This document shows positions 1 to 11,140 of a stretch of 64,000 nt of DNA, one piece after another. Below the pieces are notes generated by a model. That model made no database searches. It had not been told where the DNA came from and was given only the letters and a program-made list of their open reading frames with translations. A program made the position numbers and the translations under genes. The stretch's first letter is position 1. Each line of letters begins with the position of its first letter. Source of the stretch: Brasenia schreberi (lineage: Eukaryota > Streptophyta > Magnoliopsida > Nymphaeales > Cabombaceae); assembly GCA_036023115.1 (NCBI GenBank), contig JAYKKT010000089.1, positions 15,618,501 through 15,682,500 of the forward strand, read 5' to 3'.

Positions 1-371
1 GAACTTATGAAGACATCCATATACAATATACATTTCGGTAAAAATAACGAATGCAACTTTTCTGGTACAAAATAAAGCTTCTAAGTATTACTATTATTAG
101 GGAGCAAATTAAGAGTATCTATGCTCAGACTAGTTATTTCTAAATTTAAATAATGATATCATGATAATCACATAGCTTAGGGGTCATAGTAACATAACAA
201 TCAAACCATAGTCAACTAAATGGCTACAACGTTTTTGATTTAGGATGAGTATAGACCAACTCATACCCAGATCATCTAGGGACCCGTTTGCATACATCAA
301 AAACATGGTTGTCTTCAGATCGGATTACAACTTTCAATCACGTTAGCTGCTCGGTTTAGAGCTAACCGTTA
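1..371. other. No gene seen
   Basis: Moderately AT-rich sequence. I see no coding similarity, RNA gene or clear repeat here. Confidence 0.4.
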
Positions 372-560
372 TCCCATGTACCCTTATCATTGGACAATAG
401 GTGAAAATCCCACTTTAAAAGAGTCACAGCGACCGGTAGCGTTAGCTCTTCGACTCCCACAACATACGTGGGAGTTCAATTCCTGGGGGGTGAGGGTGGG
501 TGTGTATGAGCGTGTTAGACTTCGGCCTCCCAGTTGTAAGAAAGGCAAAGAGGGAGAACC
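372..560 (+). repeat. tRNA-derived SINE, copy 1
   Basis: A short block with a pol III box B-like stretch (GAGTTCAATTCC, about 474-485), followed by a tail containing GTGTGTATGAGCGTGTTAG and a TCGGCCTCC motif. The same tail occurs downstream of tRNA-like heads near 35640, 55135 and, more diverged, 34650 and 63720. The shared head-plus-tail arrangement is why I call it a SINE and not a tRNA gene: it has no foldable cloverleaf. Exact ends and target duplication are not resolved. Confidence 0.55.
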
Positions 561-1842
561 GAGCGGCTCAAAGACAAGGACTAAGAACCAGTTTCGCTTA
601 ACTCTTCAACTTAACGCTTGTATTTAAACCTTTTGGGAACCGTCCTGAAATGCAAGTGAAAAGGAAACCAAAAGAACTATGGTTGAAGTTTACCCATTAT
701 TACCTACCTAAACAAGAAAAGGGCACCAAACATTTCATCAAACAGGTAATCTACTTGTTGGTCAGACCGTTTCTATCAAAGAAGAAACCCCAAGCATTTC
801 ATCAAACAAAAATCGTTGTGAGAAAATCGAACCCACCCTTTAGAATTGATTGTGATTCTTGAAAGCAACAATAATCTCATTTGTTATCACACCACCAAGG
901 AGATTTTTCCTGTTCCCATGCTTTGCAAGTTGTAGAAAAAAGAAATGAGAAAGAAGAGAAGAACGCCATTACCGTAAACAGTGGAAAGGAACGAATGGAG
1001 TTTAGACTCCTTCATCGTGTCCAATGTTGAGAGAGAGCAGGTGAAAACATCAGCAGAGAGAGGGATTAGTATAGTGATACCAACTTGTCTAACCCAACCA
1101 ATTTTTTCTAGTAGAATCAAATCTATAGAATTGGAATTCCATAGCCCTCTCAAGCTATTTGTTTGAATAGCAATGTGGCCCTCTCGAGCTCTTTGTTTGA
1201 ATAGCATAGTTCCTAAAATTAAAAGTCTGACCCAATAGTACCGTGAATCAAACACCCCCTTAAAAACGGACACATAATAAATCAAACCTAGGATTTATCA
1301 GCCTCTGACATTTAATAAGAAAAAACCATGAATTTTAAACCTCGCGGCCTACTCAGGACAAACTTAATCCGGCACGTAGACCATGCTCGCATCCTTAAGG
1401 CCCACAAAGGCGCAAAACGCAACATAAGTATGGTAGGCTTAATTTTATGCAAGAGCGTCTAGCAAAAACCATGATTTTATGCTCCTTTCCGCTTCCAGAT
1501 CAGATAGAGATATTTGGGGGATTCATTGGAGCATTTGTTATACAAGTCGCATGATATCATTATTTTTTGCGATAACAAAAAAAGGATAAGGGTCAACTAA
1601 AGAGATGGCGCATCACAAGGAAGCCGTCTGCATCCGGCGTCCTTTGGAAGCCAACGGTTCCTCTCTGCAAACGTGCATAGAACACCAACCAAGCGACCCC
1701 TATTTGAGTCACGATACAGGACATCACGTAGAAGGGATGAGAGCAGCATCAGGCTACCCCAGCGATGACGGCAACGGGGTCCATTCGGAGACAACGCTCA
1801 ATAAAAAAAAACAAGACCTAACGGCATGTCCATGCACTGCAG
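561..1842. other. Unassigned sequence with a short tandem repeat
   Basis: No convincing coding region. A 31-bp unit occurs twice (1142-1172 and 1176-1206), both ending in GTTTGAATAGCA. About 45 bp further on is a motif (AAACACCCCCT, about 1250-1260) like the terminus of small plant DNA-transposon derivatives, so part of 1090-1265 may be the end of a MITE; the partner end is not seen. The stretch 1560-1842 may be the 3' flank of the SMO1 remnant on the minus strand. Confidence 0.35.
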
Positions 1843-2332
1843 TCACTCAAACTTCAGGCCCCCGTTCGAAATAAGGGTTCTTTCTCCGTTCTCTTCTGCA
1901 AACGTCAGGTTTCTCATCTGCAAAGCAACAATTTCATCCATTTCAAAAGGTTCTAAGTTGCCAGCAACAAACGACCTGAGGGGCAATGATTGAAACAAAA
2001 GGCTTACCTTGGCTTGATGTGCTTTCTGTCACCGATAACCCTGGACAGCAAAAATCACAATGTATAAGAAATAAAAAAATAAATAGCTTCATGTATCCAT
2101 CAGCAACCAACCAGTCGCCAAACTAATAGCCCCACGGAGCACATAGAAAATCGAGGGTTGTTATGACAGAAGAGACTGGTTAACCTTGTCGGTTCCATAG
2201 ATGTAGTCACAGTACGTGAACACAGAGGCAAAGTTGCTTTGGCTCTGCCCTCCAACATAGTGATGGTAATCGTGGTACTCAGCACCTCCATAGAATGGAA
2301 TGAACTTGGTGAGACTCCATGGAAAATCATAC
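1843..2332 (-). pseudogene. SMO1: Methylsterol monooxygenase 1, 3' exons only
   Basis: SMO1 is an ER-membrane di-iron oxidase that removes C-4 methyl groups from 4,4-dimethylsterols in plant sterol synthesis. The exon at 2185-2332 encodes a very recognisable C-terminal part: YDFPWSLTKFIPFYGG, then the third histidine box HDYHHY, then GGQSQSNFASVFTYCDYIYG. It is bounded by good splice sites (CAG acceptor at 2335-2333, GTTAAC donor at 2184). The next exon, 2008-2040, starts GYR and then has an in-frame TGA where the family continues with an aromatic residue and QK. A possible last exon (1843-1917) ends in GGLKFE and a stop; this one is tentative. No exons for the membrane segments or the first two histidine boxes lie upstream before the copia LTR at 3217. 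The copy is therefore a fragment, or its 5' exons lie outside the window. Confidence 0.8.
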
Positions 2333-3216
2333 CTGGATAAAACAAAGGCGCTTGTTAAAAGTGGCTATTGGTGAATGGACTAGTGGCTCCAATTATCAGG
2401 TGCTTTACTCCTACAACGCTTATTATAATGGAGAACAAACCACCGATTGACATTCCAACTTTTACGTAGAACATTGAGCAAATTCAATAAGGCAATTTTT
2501 CCTACTTGATGCATTGAAGTTAAGGTTCGTAGAATGGCTCGTGATGTCTTTTGCTTGCCTCTCTGAATAGGTTAATAGTGTCGAGAATGGAGCAAATGCT
2601 ACGTTTGCTACTGTCCATATTATCCATGTTTATAGCAGCCAAATCTATAGGAACCAAGGACATACTTGCAGAAAATTCATCATTCAGGCAAAGTGAAACT
2701 GTTGCTTTTAGAGGACACTAAAAGGGAATGCCTATAGAATTGAAGGCAGAGAAACCAGAAGAAACTACGAACGAAGTACGGTGAGACTGATGCTATTTTA
2801 TGGGCTACCATGACACTGGTGGAAAATTACTATAGGTTGCATAATAAGGCATGCAAACAATTTTTAAACACAACAAACTTGAGAATTAGCACCTTAAGTA
2901 CTGAAGAAACTCTGACAAAGTAATAATCAGAAGTTTTCCAGGTCCAATATAAAGAACTTGTCAATGCTGACTGGGAGTTCTGCCCCCATACTTCCACACT
3001 TACCTAGACATTCATCAGTTAATTGACTTCTACAATTGACTGCTGAGTCTCTTCTACTCGTGAATTCACCGTAAGCATTGGGTTCGGCAAAAAGAAACTC
3101 AACCAGTTATGACAAAAAAAAGAACATGCTTGACAGTCTTACAGAGGAAAGACGAGGGAATTTAATCATTAGAAAATAGGTGCATGTTTACCCGAAGTCA
3201 CAGGAGATTGACTGGT
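2333..3216. other. Intron or flank of the SMO1 remnant
   Basis: Upstream of the SMO1 exon on the minus strand. I looked for the preceding SMO1 exons on the minus strand and found none. It ends where a copia-type LTR begins. Confidence 0.4.
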
Positions 3217-3574
3217 TGTTAAAATACATGTATTTATTAGGTATTTTACAGTATTTTTTTAATTATAAAAGTGTATAAATATAGGTAAACACACTAGGGT
3301 CACCTGACACCACAGCCACTAGGGTGACCCTATCTTCTAGGGCCAGCAACTGAATGCTCTCCCTGCCCACTGGTTACTTCACTCCTCTATCTTCTCTTCA
3401 CCCTATAAATACTTATCATATATTCAATAAATGTAAGCCTTTTTACCATTTATATAGTTAAGTGCATTTGCTATTATTCTAGTCTTTTTTAAGGCTTTGA
3501 TAACTCATGATTGTTATATATGTATATTGGATATCTGTTGTTCCATTCAACACATTGAAGTATCATCTTCATTA
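3217..3574 (+). repeat. 5' LTR of the copia element
   Basis: Begins TGTTAAAATAC, has a TATA box (CCTATAAATAC, about 3402) and an AATAAA-type signal near 3427, and ends just before the PBS. A diverged copy of its 3' part lies at about 6861-6983. Confidence 0.65.
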
Positions 3575-3576
3575 TA

Positions 3577-3588
3577 TGGTATCAAAGC
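3577..3588 (+). other. Primer-binding site (initiator tRNA-Met type)
   Basis: TGGTATCAAAGC differs by one base from the usual plant copia PBS, which pairs with the 3' end of initiator tRNA-Met. It lies 2 bp after the LTR end. Confidence 0.75.
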
Positions 3589-3739
3589 CTTATCTACTCT
3601 TCGTAATTATCAAGTTGTTGCCTCAAAAAGCATGCCGAAACATGGAAGTCTCCATTAAAGTACTTAGAGATTTATAATGCTTCTTAAAGCATTTATGCAA
3701 GTATGTTCACTCCTTTGAAGCTTGTACTCCTTGGAAACA

Positions 3740-6310
3740 GAAGAAAAGGGTTTAAATTTTTGATTAAAACTTCCGACTATAAAACATGGTCTCAATCAAT
3801 GGAAACTATTTATATTTCAAAAGATTGTGAGGTTATATGAGTGGATTGAAGGTGGAACCCTTTATAAATATCACTTTGGAACAAAAAGAGGAATTTGAAT
3901 GTGGTTATAGGACAATCTTATGAGTTTTCATGTACAATGTAAGTGATCACATTAGAAACACCCTTGTTGACTTTATCAATGCCAAAGAAGCATGAAAATA
4001 CTGAAGTACACATTAAACATATCGACCTCCATATTTCAAGATCGAATGATCAAGTGAGACAAAGAGAAAAGTTATTTGCCACTTTTATAAGAAGGTCAGA
4101 CATATTAGGTTGAATTCCCCAAGATTAAAGAAGAAGGTGGTCATGATAGATTAACAAAGCTCTTCTTCCTCAATTCTTGCTCTTTATGAAAGAGTAAAGC
4201 TTCTTGAAGCACAATTAAAGGAAAAGACAATCATTAGTGTGGTAGCTCTAGTTCTACGTATGACACTCAAGGTATGACTCATTGGTTACTTTTTGAGTGC
4301 TTCATTTCAGATGACTTACAATGAAAAACTTTTGAAATCATATATAAGAAACCCTTTTTATGTGTGTTTACTTTCGATGGAACCAAACTGAAGGTTAACA
4401 AAATAGGAAATCTCAAAATAAAGACTTTTCAATTCCTAAAATTATTGTTTTTTAAAATTAAATTTAAATTTACTTTTCATATCTTAAATATCAGATAATG
4501 CTTTGTTTTATAACCTTCTCATTTACGGGTTGCATTGTTCAGGATCGCCTCTCAAAGAAGATGATTGAATATGGCCATAGAGGACTCTACATAATAGATT
4601 ATATGTATAATTTTGGACATTACAATATTTTGTCAGGTAATGTACAACTATGGCACAAAAGGCTTCGCCATTTAAATATTTAAAAGTTGTATGAATGTCT
4701 CATTGAAATAAAAAATATTAAAAATTTCTCTTATAAAGATTGTATTTTTGGCAAAATATAACATCTTTCATTTCTAAATAAAACATATATTATAAGCAAA
4801 CCATTTAAAATTGTACATTCGGATATTTGGGGTCTCTCACCCATCATGTCAAAAGGAGGAGTCTCCTACTATATCATCTTTATTAATGGTTTTACTAGAT
4901 ATATATGTGTATATCTAATAAAGGCCAATTCTGATGTCTTTAAATTTTTTTTTTTATTTTTCATAAGCTTGTTAAGAGTAAATTTGATTATAAAATAAGA
5001 TATTTAGATATGACTTAGTGGAAGAATTTGTATCAAATGAATTTCAAAGGTATCTTGAAAATCATGAGATTCTTCACCGAAAATCTTTTACTAAAACTCC
5101 CCAATAAAATGGTATTGTTGAACGAATCGGTACATTATGAAAACCTTATTAGTATCTAATGAAGTTTCCAAAAGCTTTGGGTAGAAGCCATTATGACTTT
5201 TGTCTATCTAATAAACCATATACATTCATTAGTGTGCAAAATATCTTCTCTTTTGAAAAACTCTTTAAACTTACACTTAACTATTCTAGATTAAGAGTAT
5301 TTAGGTGTAAATACTTTGTATTTACATATAAAGAAGATAAATTATCTCTATGTGCAATTGAATGTGTGCTCTTAGCGTATGGTATAAACAAAAAAAGGTT
5401 ATAGATGTTATGATTCCAAGAACGACAAGCTCTATATGTCAAGAGATATTAAGCGCTTTGAAAATGAATTTGTGTTTCAAGATCAAGTTACTAACTAATT
5501 TTATTGATGTTGAGTGATATTCTCGGTAATCCAAAAGAAAATGTAGAAAGTCAATATGACGAATAAATATCTTGTGAGAATATTTTAACTCTTTTTTGAA
5601 AGATTTTACATTACGAGAACTCCGAAAGTTATTGAACCTACTCCAAGACAATCCAATAGGAATTATAGACCCCGATAGATTCATTTCTTATGAAACCTTT
5701 TCTCCAAAAGGTAGAGTTTTATTAACTATAATTTTAGTTGTAAAAGAACCTAAAATATTTAAGGAGGCTCAAATATCCCAAGGTTGGATTCACACTATGA
5801 ATAAGGAACTAGATGCCTTGCATAAAACACAAGAATGGGAAATTGTAGCATATTTAGAAACCAAGAAACCAATAGGGTGTAAATGGGTATACAAAATCAA
5901 GACCAATGGTGATGGTACCCTAAAACGATATAAAGCTAGGCTAGTAGCCAAAGGATCCTTACAAGAATATGGTATTGACTATAAAGAGACCTTTGCTCCA
6001 TTAGTTAGGATAACAACTGTTAGGACTCTTATTGCTCTTAGTGCAATCAAAATCTCAAATATTTTTCAAATGGATGTTAAGAATGTTTTTTTAAATTGAT
6101 GGCTAAAAGAAGAGATTTGCATGGAACCTCCTCTCGGTCTTAACATTAAAAGAATTAAGTTTTTTGTGTTAAACGGTCTTCGTATGGAATTAAACAAGTT
6201 ACTAAGGTTTGGTTTGGTAAAATGAGTGAATTTATGACATGTAATGGTTTCACTACCTATTATAGTGACACTACTTTGTTTATAAAGTGATATGTTGCAG
6301 GTATTGTTAT
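3740..6310 (+). pseudogene. Copia gag-pol remnant
   Basis: In order: a gag start (residues such as TSDYKTWSQ near 3760); the GAG-pre-integrase zinc region around 4498-4683 (WHKRLRHLN); integrase core pieces around 4810-5160 (TRYICVYLI); and the RT N-terminal half at 5596-6099 with GCKWVYKIK, KARLVAKG, ETFAPLVR and MDVKN.FLN. Stops and frameshifts separate the blocks. The YVDD box is not present before the break at about 6320. Confidence 0.8.
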
Positions 6311-6337
6311 TCTCTTATAAAATATCAAACGAGACCT

Positions 6338-6860
6338 TGGTAGGTTTAGAGAAAAACACACACAATACAAATAATGAAAAACAATCAATCAAATTCTGAA
6401 AATCGTGGAGTTACAAGGGTTGAGAGTCGGCGCCACTTCCTTGGCAGCCGCCCTCTCTCTCCCCTTTCTTTCACTAGAGTCACCTAATGGTGTAGGGTTT
6501 CATTTTATAATATTTTCTAACTTGAATTCTTAATATACCCCCACTTAGTAAATGTTAAGTCATGCTGCTCTTATTGGATCAGATATGGATCCAATAAGAG
6601 CGAAAACCAGTTCCTTTACTATTCTTCAACACGCCCCTTGAAGTTTGGACTTGAATATTCATAACTCCTAATTTGTCCAAAGTCCCCTTTAAGAGACAGG
6701 TTGTAATAGGATTAGTTAGCATATCAGCTAATTGTTATTTTGACCGCACATGTGTAAGGTTGAAAATTTTTGCAGATAATTTCTCTCGAATAAAATGTTA
6801 ATCAACCTCAATATACTTAGTTCTTTCATATGTGACTTTGTGGCTAAATCATATTTATTT
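6338..6860 (-). mobile_element. Second copia family: 3' LTR plus RNase H tail
   Basis: Read on the minus strand, 6860-6632 gives a copia RNase H C-terminus (ERTKYIEVD, then HFIREKL, then QLADMLTNP) followed by a polypurine tract (CTTCAAGGGGCG) and an LTR from 6631 to 6338 that begins TGTTGAAG and ends CTACCA. It interrupts the RT of the plus-strand copia element. Only the 3' end of the element is present. Confidence 0.75.
6567..6601. repeat. Perfect 14-bp inverted repeat in a copia LTR
   Basis: Arms GCTCTTATTGGATC (6567-6580) and GATCCAATAAGAGC (6588-6601) around a 7-nt loop. Confidence 0.85.
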
Positions 6861-7150
6861 ATTTCCACTTCATTGTGCCCTTATTGCATATGCTTTATAG
6901 CCTTTTTTTAAGGCTTTGTGATTGACTTTTTCGGATGATATTCACTGATCTTCCATTGCTATATTGAAGCGTCGACTTCATTACATGGTATAAGAGTCAT
7001 TTTTGAGATTGTAGGAATATTGTTATCTTCTCGGGAAGTATGTCGATCGTATCTTATATGTTTATCTTTTTAGTTTCTTTTTCTCCTTCAAATATGGATG
7101 ATAAAAGGGATTTAACTTTCATTTAACACCTTCGAACTACAAGACATGGA
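6861..7150 (+). mobile_element. Truncated copia LTR, PBS and gag start
   Basis: Related to the LTR at 3217-3574. The LTR end is followed by a PBS-like TGGTATAAGAGT (6986-6997) and then sequence similar to the gag start at 3740-3790. The copy stops where the gypsy integrase fragment begins. Confidence 0.6.
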
Positions 7151-7175
7151 CCCTATTTCAAAAAGTTATCGTGAG

Positions 7176-7367
7176 TCCATGGCCCTTCACCATGTGAGCA
7201 TTTGATATTATTGGATCAATCTCACCTATTGCATCAAATGGACATAGGTTTATTTTAGGAGCCACTGAATATTTTTCTAAATGGGTTGAAGTTACCTCCT
7301 TGACTAATGTCCAAGGACAACATGTAGTGACATTCATTAAGAAAAATATCTTGGCTCGATTTGGAGT
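7176..7367 (+). pseudogene. Ty3/gypsy integrase fragment, left part
   Basis: Reads WPFTM.AFDIIGSISPIA then ATEYFSKWVE and IKKNILARFG, the catalytic-core pattern of gypsy integrase. The reading frame is cut at 7368 by a solo LTR and resumes at 10388. Confidence 0.8.
7363..7367 (+). repeat. Target-site duplication GGAGT, left copy
   Basis: The same 5 bp follow the element at 10383-10387. Confidence 0.85.
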
Positions 7368-7954
7368 TGTAAACACCCCAAAATCAAATGATTTCCCAAA
7401 ACAAACACCTGGTTTGAAAATCCATTTCAAAACTAGATTTTGAGTTTTCGAAAACCCAGGAGTTGCAAAAGCTTTAAACTTCTGTTTTAAACTCCGTTCG
7501 AAATACGAATTTCTCAAACTCGGGCCAAGTCCCAATTTTGTAAAAGCCCAAAACAAACAGGTAGAGCCTGATCAAAAGCAGCCTCAAAAGCAGGTTCAAA
7601 AGCCCTGAATGCATCCTGGCCTGATTAAAAGCAGGATCAAAAGGAGAAAGGAAAGCCTAGGCCAGAAGCAGACTTCAAGCCCCGAGCATCAAATGCCAAG
7701 CCAAGAACATCCACCAAAATAGTAGAAATCCAAGCCTGAAACAACAAAAATCAACTGAAACGGAGTCTAGAAAGGTGAGAAGGAGTTCGAACGAAAAGGT
7801 TGGAGAAGACCCAGCCCAAGACGGAGCATTAATGAAGCCAGAGCTCACAGAAACTGTTCATCTCAAAACGCCACGAAGGATTGAAGAAATGAAAATTTGA
7901 ATTAGATTTGGACCCAAACATCCAGATCCATACCCAAGACCCACCTCATTTGCC

Positions 7955-7962
7955 TATAAATA
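7955..7962 (+). promoter_or_regulatory. TATA box of LTR A
   Basis: TATAAATA preceded by GCC, in the same setting as the TATA boxes at 19416 and (minus strand) 42787 in related LTRs, and followed by a GA-rich transcript start region. Confidence 0.6.
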
Positions 7963-8199
7963 GAGGTGAGGAGGTGCCATAAATTCACGTGAAATCAAAA
8001 TTGGGAGGCTTGGGAAGAGAGAGAATGAGTGGAGGGCATAAAGTAGATATGATGGGCCATAGCCATGTGGGCTTGATCAAGGACATGGGTTAAAGCCTTG
8101 TATGAACCTAGGCTCAAACCAAAGGGTTGCACCGACTTGAAGAAAGGTTGCACAAAGGCGTAGAGGCATGGGCGATGCGTGGTGGACCGGCTCCAAGAG

Positions 8200-9020
8200 G
8201 TAGGTCTCCCAACCTCACCCTAACCTAGCCTAAACCACCTAACCGACCCCACTAAACCTAACCCAAAACTAGCCTAGACCTAGCCCCTTTCACCTAAACC
8301 TACCCAAACACCCCCTAATCGACCTAAATCTAAGCCCAACGAGTACAACCGCACTCAGTTTGAACCTAATTTCTACCCCATCCGCCACCCTACATCCCTC
8401 ACCTCCCGGCGCGCCTAGCGCCCCACTCCACTACCGCCCGTTCCCTAGCGCCAGCACCCCTTTTCATACCTCCTGTCGCTCCCGCGCCCCAGCCAACCCC
8501 TTTCTCCACACCACACTGCCACAACCTGCCATAGCTTGCAGCGCCACCCTACACCAACACCCGACTCCCTGTAGGCACGCCTACCGTCCCTATTGTAACC
8601 CTCGCACCACCGCCTAGCACCGCACTCCGTTAGCCCGCACCCCATCACCCCAGCCGCACCTTAGCATCACCTAGCACCCACACCTCACTCCCTAACGCCC
8701 AGCTGCCATCCCCCTGTCGCTCCCGCGCCACAGCTAGCCTCACACCGCGCTTGTCGTCCCTACCATAACCCCCGCGTCCCAGCACCTGCCGCACAGCACC
8801 CCACTGTCCCTAGCGCCTAACTCCAGCCCCCTGCTATAAACCTAGCGCCAACCTAACACCCCAACCTTACCCTAGCCAGTTGCATCCTTTCCCCCTAGTG
8901 TTGATTAGGACCACCCCCACTTAGGTCGTGACTTACCTTAGCCAACCCACACCTTAGCCGAACCTAAGCCCCTCCTAAGTTCAAACACTCGGCTACCCCC
9001 AAGCATACCCTAAGCCTAAT
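8200..9020. repeat. C-rich, G-poor block inside LTR A
   Basis: Strongly strand-asymmetric, C- and A-rich sequence with many variants of CCTAACC, CTAGCGCC and CACC. Short open frames across it are a composition effect. Absent from the other LTR copies. Confidence 0.6.
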
Positions 9021-9239
9021 AAATCACGTCGAAACCCACCTAGGGAGACCCGTCTCTTGGCTGCCAAGGTGGACAAACCCAAGCACGTTGAGAGGAAAAG
9101 TCGACCACTTGTAAGTGTTTAAATTCGGTTTTTACCTTACTCATTTCAAATTTAATTCAATTCGATACGAGATTGTAATAATGGAGCGTAGTCTCCCCCC
9201 GAAATGTAATATTGATGCTTGATACACGAAGCACACACG

Positions 9240-9795
9240 TACACTTGAGCCATATTGCTCTTAGACGTACACAAGACACCCACGTGCACTTGAGCCTTTC
9301 CGCTCTTAATTGCACACGATTGCACACACATTGAGCTTTTCCGCTCTTAAGCTAAAGTATATATTTCCCTTTGGGTATTTACTTTAGTGAAAATTGTGTG
9401 AGTTGCAATTCAATTCAGGTTGTTACATTCACGTCGTGTGAGTTTGTCATTTAAATTTCACACTCGCACACAAGAAGTACTCGAGCACTTGCTCTACACT
9501 CTCATGCACATTTTGAGCCTTTGTTGCTCATAAGATATAACATACTTATATATTTTCCAGCTGCGTGAGCTTTACATTAAGTCGTGTACGCACTTACATT
9601 TCCGGGTGGTTCAATTCGTGTGAGTTGTCTTTACATTTACACATCAAGAGCACTCACTCACAATTGAGCCTTTCCGCTCTTACTATATACTTATATTTCA
9701 ATTTTGGCAAGTTCAATTCAAGTTGTGTGAGTTTGTCATTTAAATTTCACACTACACACATGCGTGCATTGAGCCTTTCCGCTCTTAAGATATAA
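9240..9795 (+). repeat. Array of short GAGC...GCTC hairpins in LTR A
   Basis: Six variants of TTGAGCCTTTCCGCTCTTAA occur near 9247, 9291, 9332, 9514, 9666 and 9771, mixed with repeated GTGTGAGTT and CACACTC stretches. Each can fold as a small stem (GAGC with GCTC). Confidence 0.7.
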
Positions 9796-10294
9796 GTATA
9801 TTTCAATTCTGTAATTTACATTCAAGTCGTGTGAGTTGCTTTCAAGTTTGGGTATTTTCCTTAAGCTGCGTGAGTTGCACTTCCATTCGGGTATTTACAT
9901 TAAGTTGTGTGTGTGAGTTGCTTTCAATTCGAGCCTAGCTCACATCATCATATCAAAACCCGAAAAACATTTGTGCATTCGTGCGTTTTCAAAAGAAACC
10001 CCGAATCTACGCTCAAACTCATTGAAATTAGGCCACTTATGCACACACATATCCGGCCTAAATAGCATAAAACTCAAAGACTTGAAATCTTCCAACCCCC
10101 ATACATAAAACTGGCAAACTTAGGCAAACTCGAGTTTTCAAAACACTTGTCTCCTTTCAAAGAGTCAAAATTGTTTTATCAACATCTATAAAGTGCTTAA
10201 ACTGACCCTTGAGCATCGGTTCAAGAAGGTTTAAAGCGAAAAGATCCCGCTTCCTCACAATTGCCTTTAAAATGTCAGATATTTCAAAAACTTT

Positions 10295-10314
10295 GCTAGC
10301 TTGAGCAAGCTAGC
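10295..10314 (+). other. Conserved LTR hairpin, copy A
   Basis: Stem GCTAGCTT / AAGCTAGC with loop GAGC, 68 bp from the LTR end. The other copies have compensated stem changes. Confidence 0.7.
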
Positions 10315-10387
10315 TGGCACGCTCATAGAAACGACTTCATTTTCGACTTTAAAAACCAGAAGTGAGAATTTTCGTGCTTATAGGAGT

Positions 10388-10660
10388 TCCAAGAGACCTA
10401 GTGTCAGATTGTAGCACCAGATTCAAAAATGAGAAGTGGAAAAGTTATGTAAGACCTATGATATTACTCAATACTTCTCATCACCCTACTACCTTCAAGG
10501 CAACGACAAGTTGAAGCCGTAAACGAAACCCTCATGAGCACCATTGAGAAAACTTTAGAAAAGAGTAGGATATGACATGAGAAACTAGATGAAGCCTTAT
10601 GGGCTTATAGGACTTCCATCTGCACACCCACAAATACGACACCATTTGAGTTGGTCTATA
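10388..10660 (+). pseudogene. Ty3/gypsy integrase fragment, right part
   Basis: Continues the frame broken at 7367: PRDLVSD, then blocks resembling the integrase core end and TPFELVY. Several stops. Similarity fades after about 10660. Confidence 0.75.
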
Positions 10661-11140
10661 GTAACAGTTGCAAAAGCAGGTATGCTTCTCACTTACAAGC
10701 TTGGTTATGGTTTAGCTGTTGCTCGAAGATCATATGGATCTTGATCAACACCATCCACGATACTTTCTGTTGGATTTGGATGGGGAGCACAAGTCAATGC
10801 ATCATGGTTAATTTTCTATTTTTCAACCAGAGAAGGATTACTGAAGTGATTGTTTCCTCATGTCTTATTTGTAAGAGATTGGTGGTGAGCTAACAAATTT
10901 TATTATTGTGCTCCATGGCTCAAAAGTTGTGAAAACATTCTATAGCCACTTGCATTTTTCTTTGGGTGCTGGCATGTGTGCTATAGTTGGACCTATTGGA
11001 AGAGTCTTGGAAGCAGATCTTTGTGCTGGAGATATGAGATCTGGAATCTATTACACCTATAGTTGCAGTAAAGGCATGTGGATGGGTTTTCAAACTTAAC
11101 ATGTTCTTTGACTCCATGAGCTTTGTCATAAGAAAACTAA
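10661..11140. other. Unassigned segment between gypsy and LINE remains
   Basis: Contains open stretches on both strands (for example 10908-11099 plus) that look less random than their surroundings, but I do not recognise a family. It could be captured host sequence or the decayed end of the gypsy element. Confidence 0.3.

Larger units (their letters stand above)
3217..6337 (+). mobile_element. Ty1/copia retrotransposon, decayed
   Basis: The element begins with an LTR (3217-3574) followed by a primer-binding site and copia-order remains of gag, GAG-pre-integrase, integrase and reverse transcriptase. Reading frames are broken many times. The RT is cut off about 150 codons in by a second, oppositely oriented copia remnant at 6338. 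A related LTR with its own PBS follows at about 6861-6997, so two elements of this family lay next to each other. Confidence 0.8.
7368..10382 (+). mobile_element. Solo LTR A of the TGTAGAC family (3.0 kb)
   Basis: Starts TGTAAACACCCC and ends GTGCTTATA, with a perfect GGAGT target duplication; removing it restores the gypsy integrase frame. Its last 200 bp (TGACCCTTGAGCATCGG block and hairpin) match the LTRs ending at 13100, 20808 and, inverted, 41416. A TATA box lies at 7955-7962, giving a U3 of about 0.6 kb and an R-U5 of about 2.4 kb. The middle holds a C-rich block (about 8200-9020) and a run of small GAGC/GCTC hairpins (about 9240-9790) not seen in the other copies. No partner LTR, PBS or coding region is present, so I call it a solo LTR. 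Confidence 0.8.

Noticed and set aside
8200..9020. Interstitial telomere-like CCCTAAA repeats
   Set aside because: The motifs are irregular (CCTAACC, CTAGCGCC, CACC) with no stretch of consecutive CCCTAAA units.
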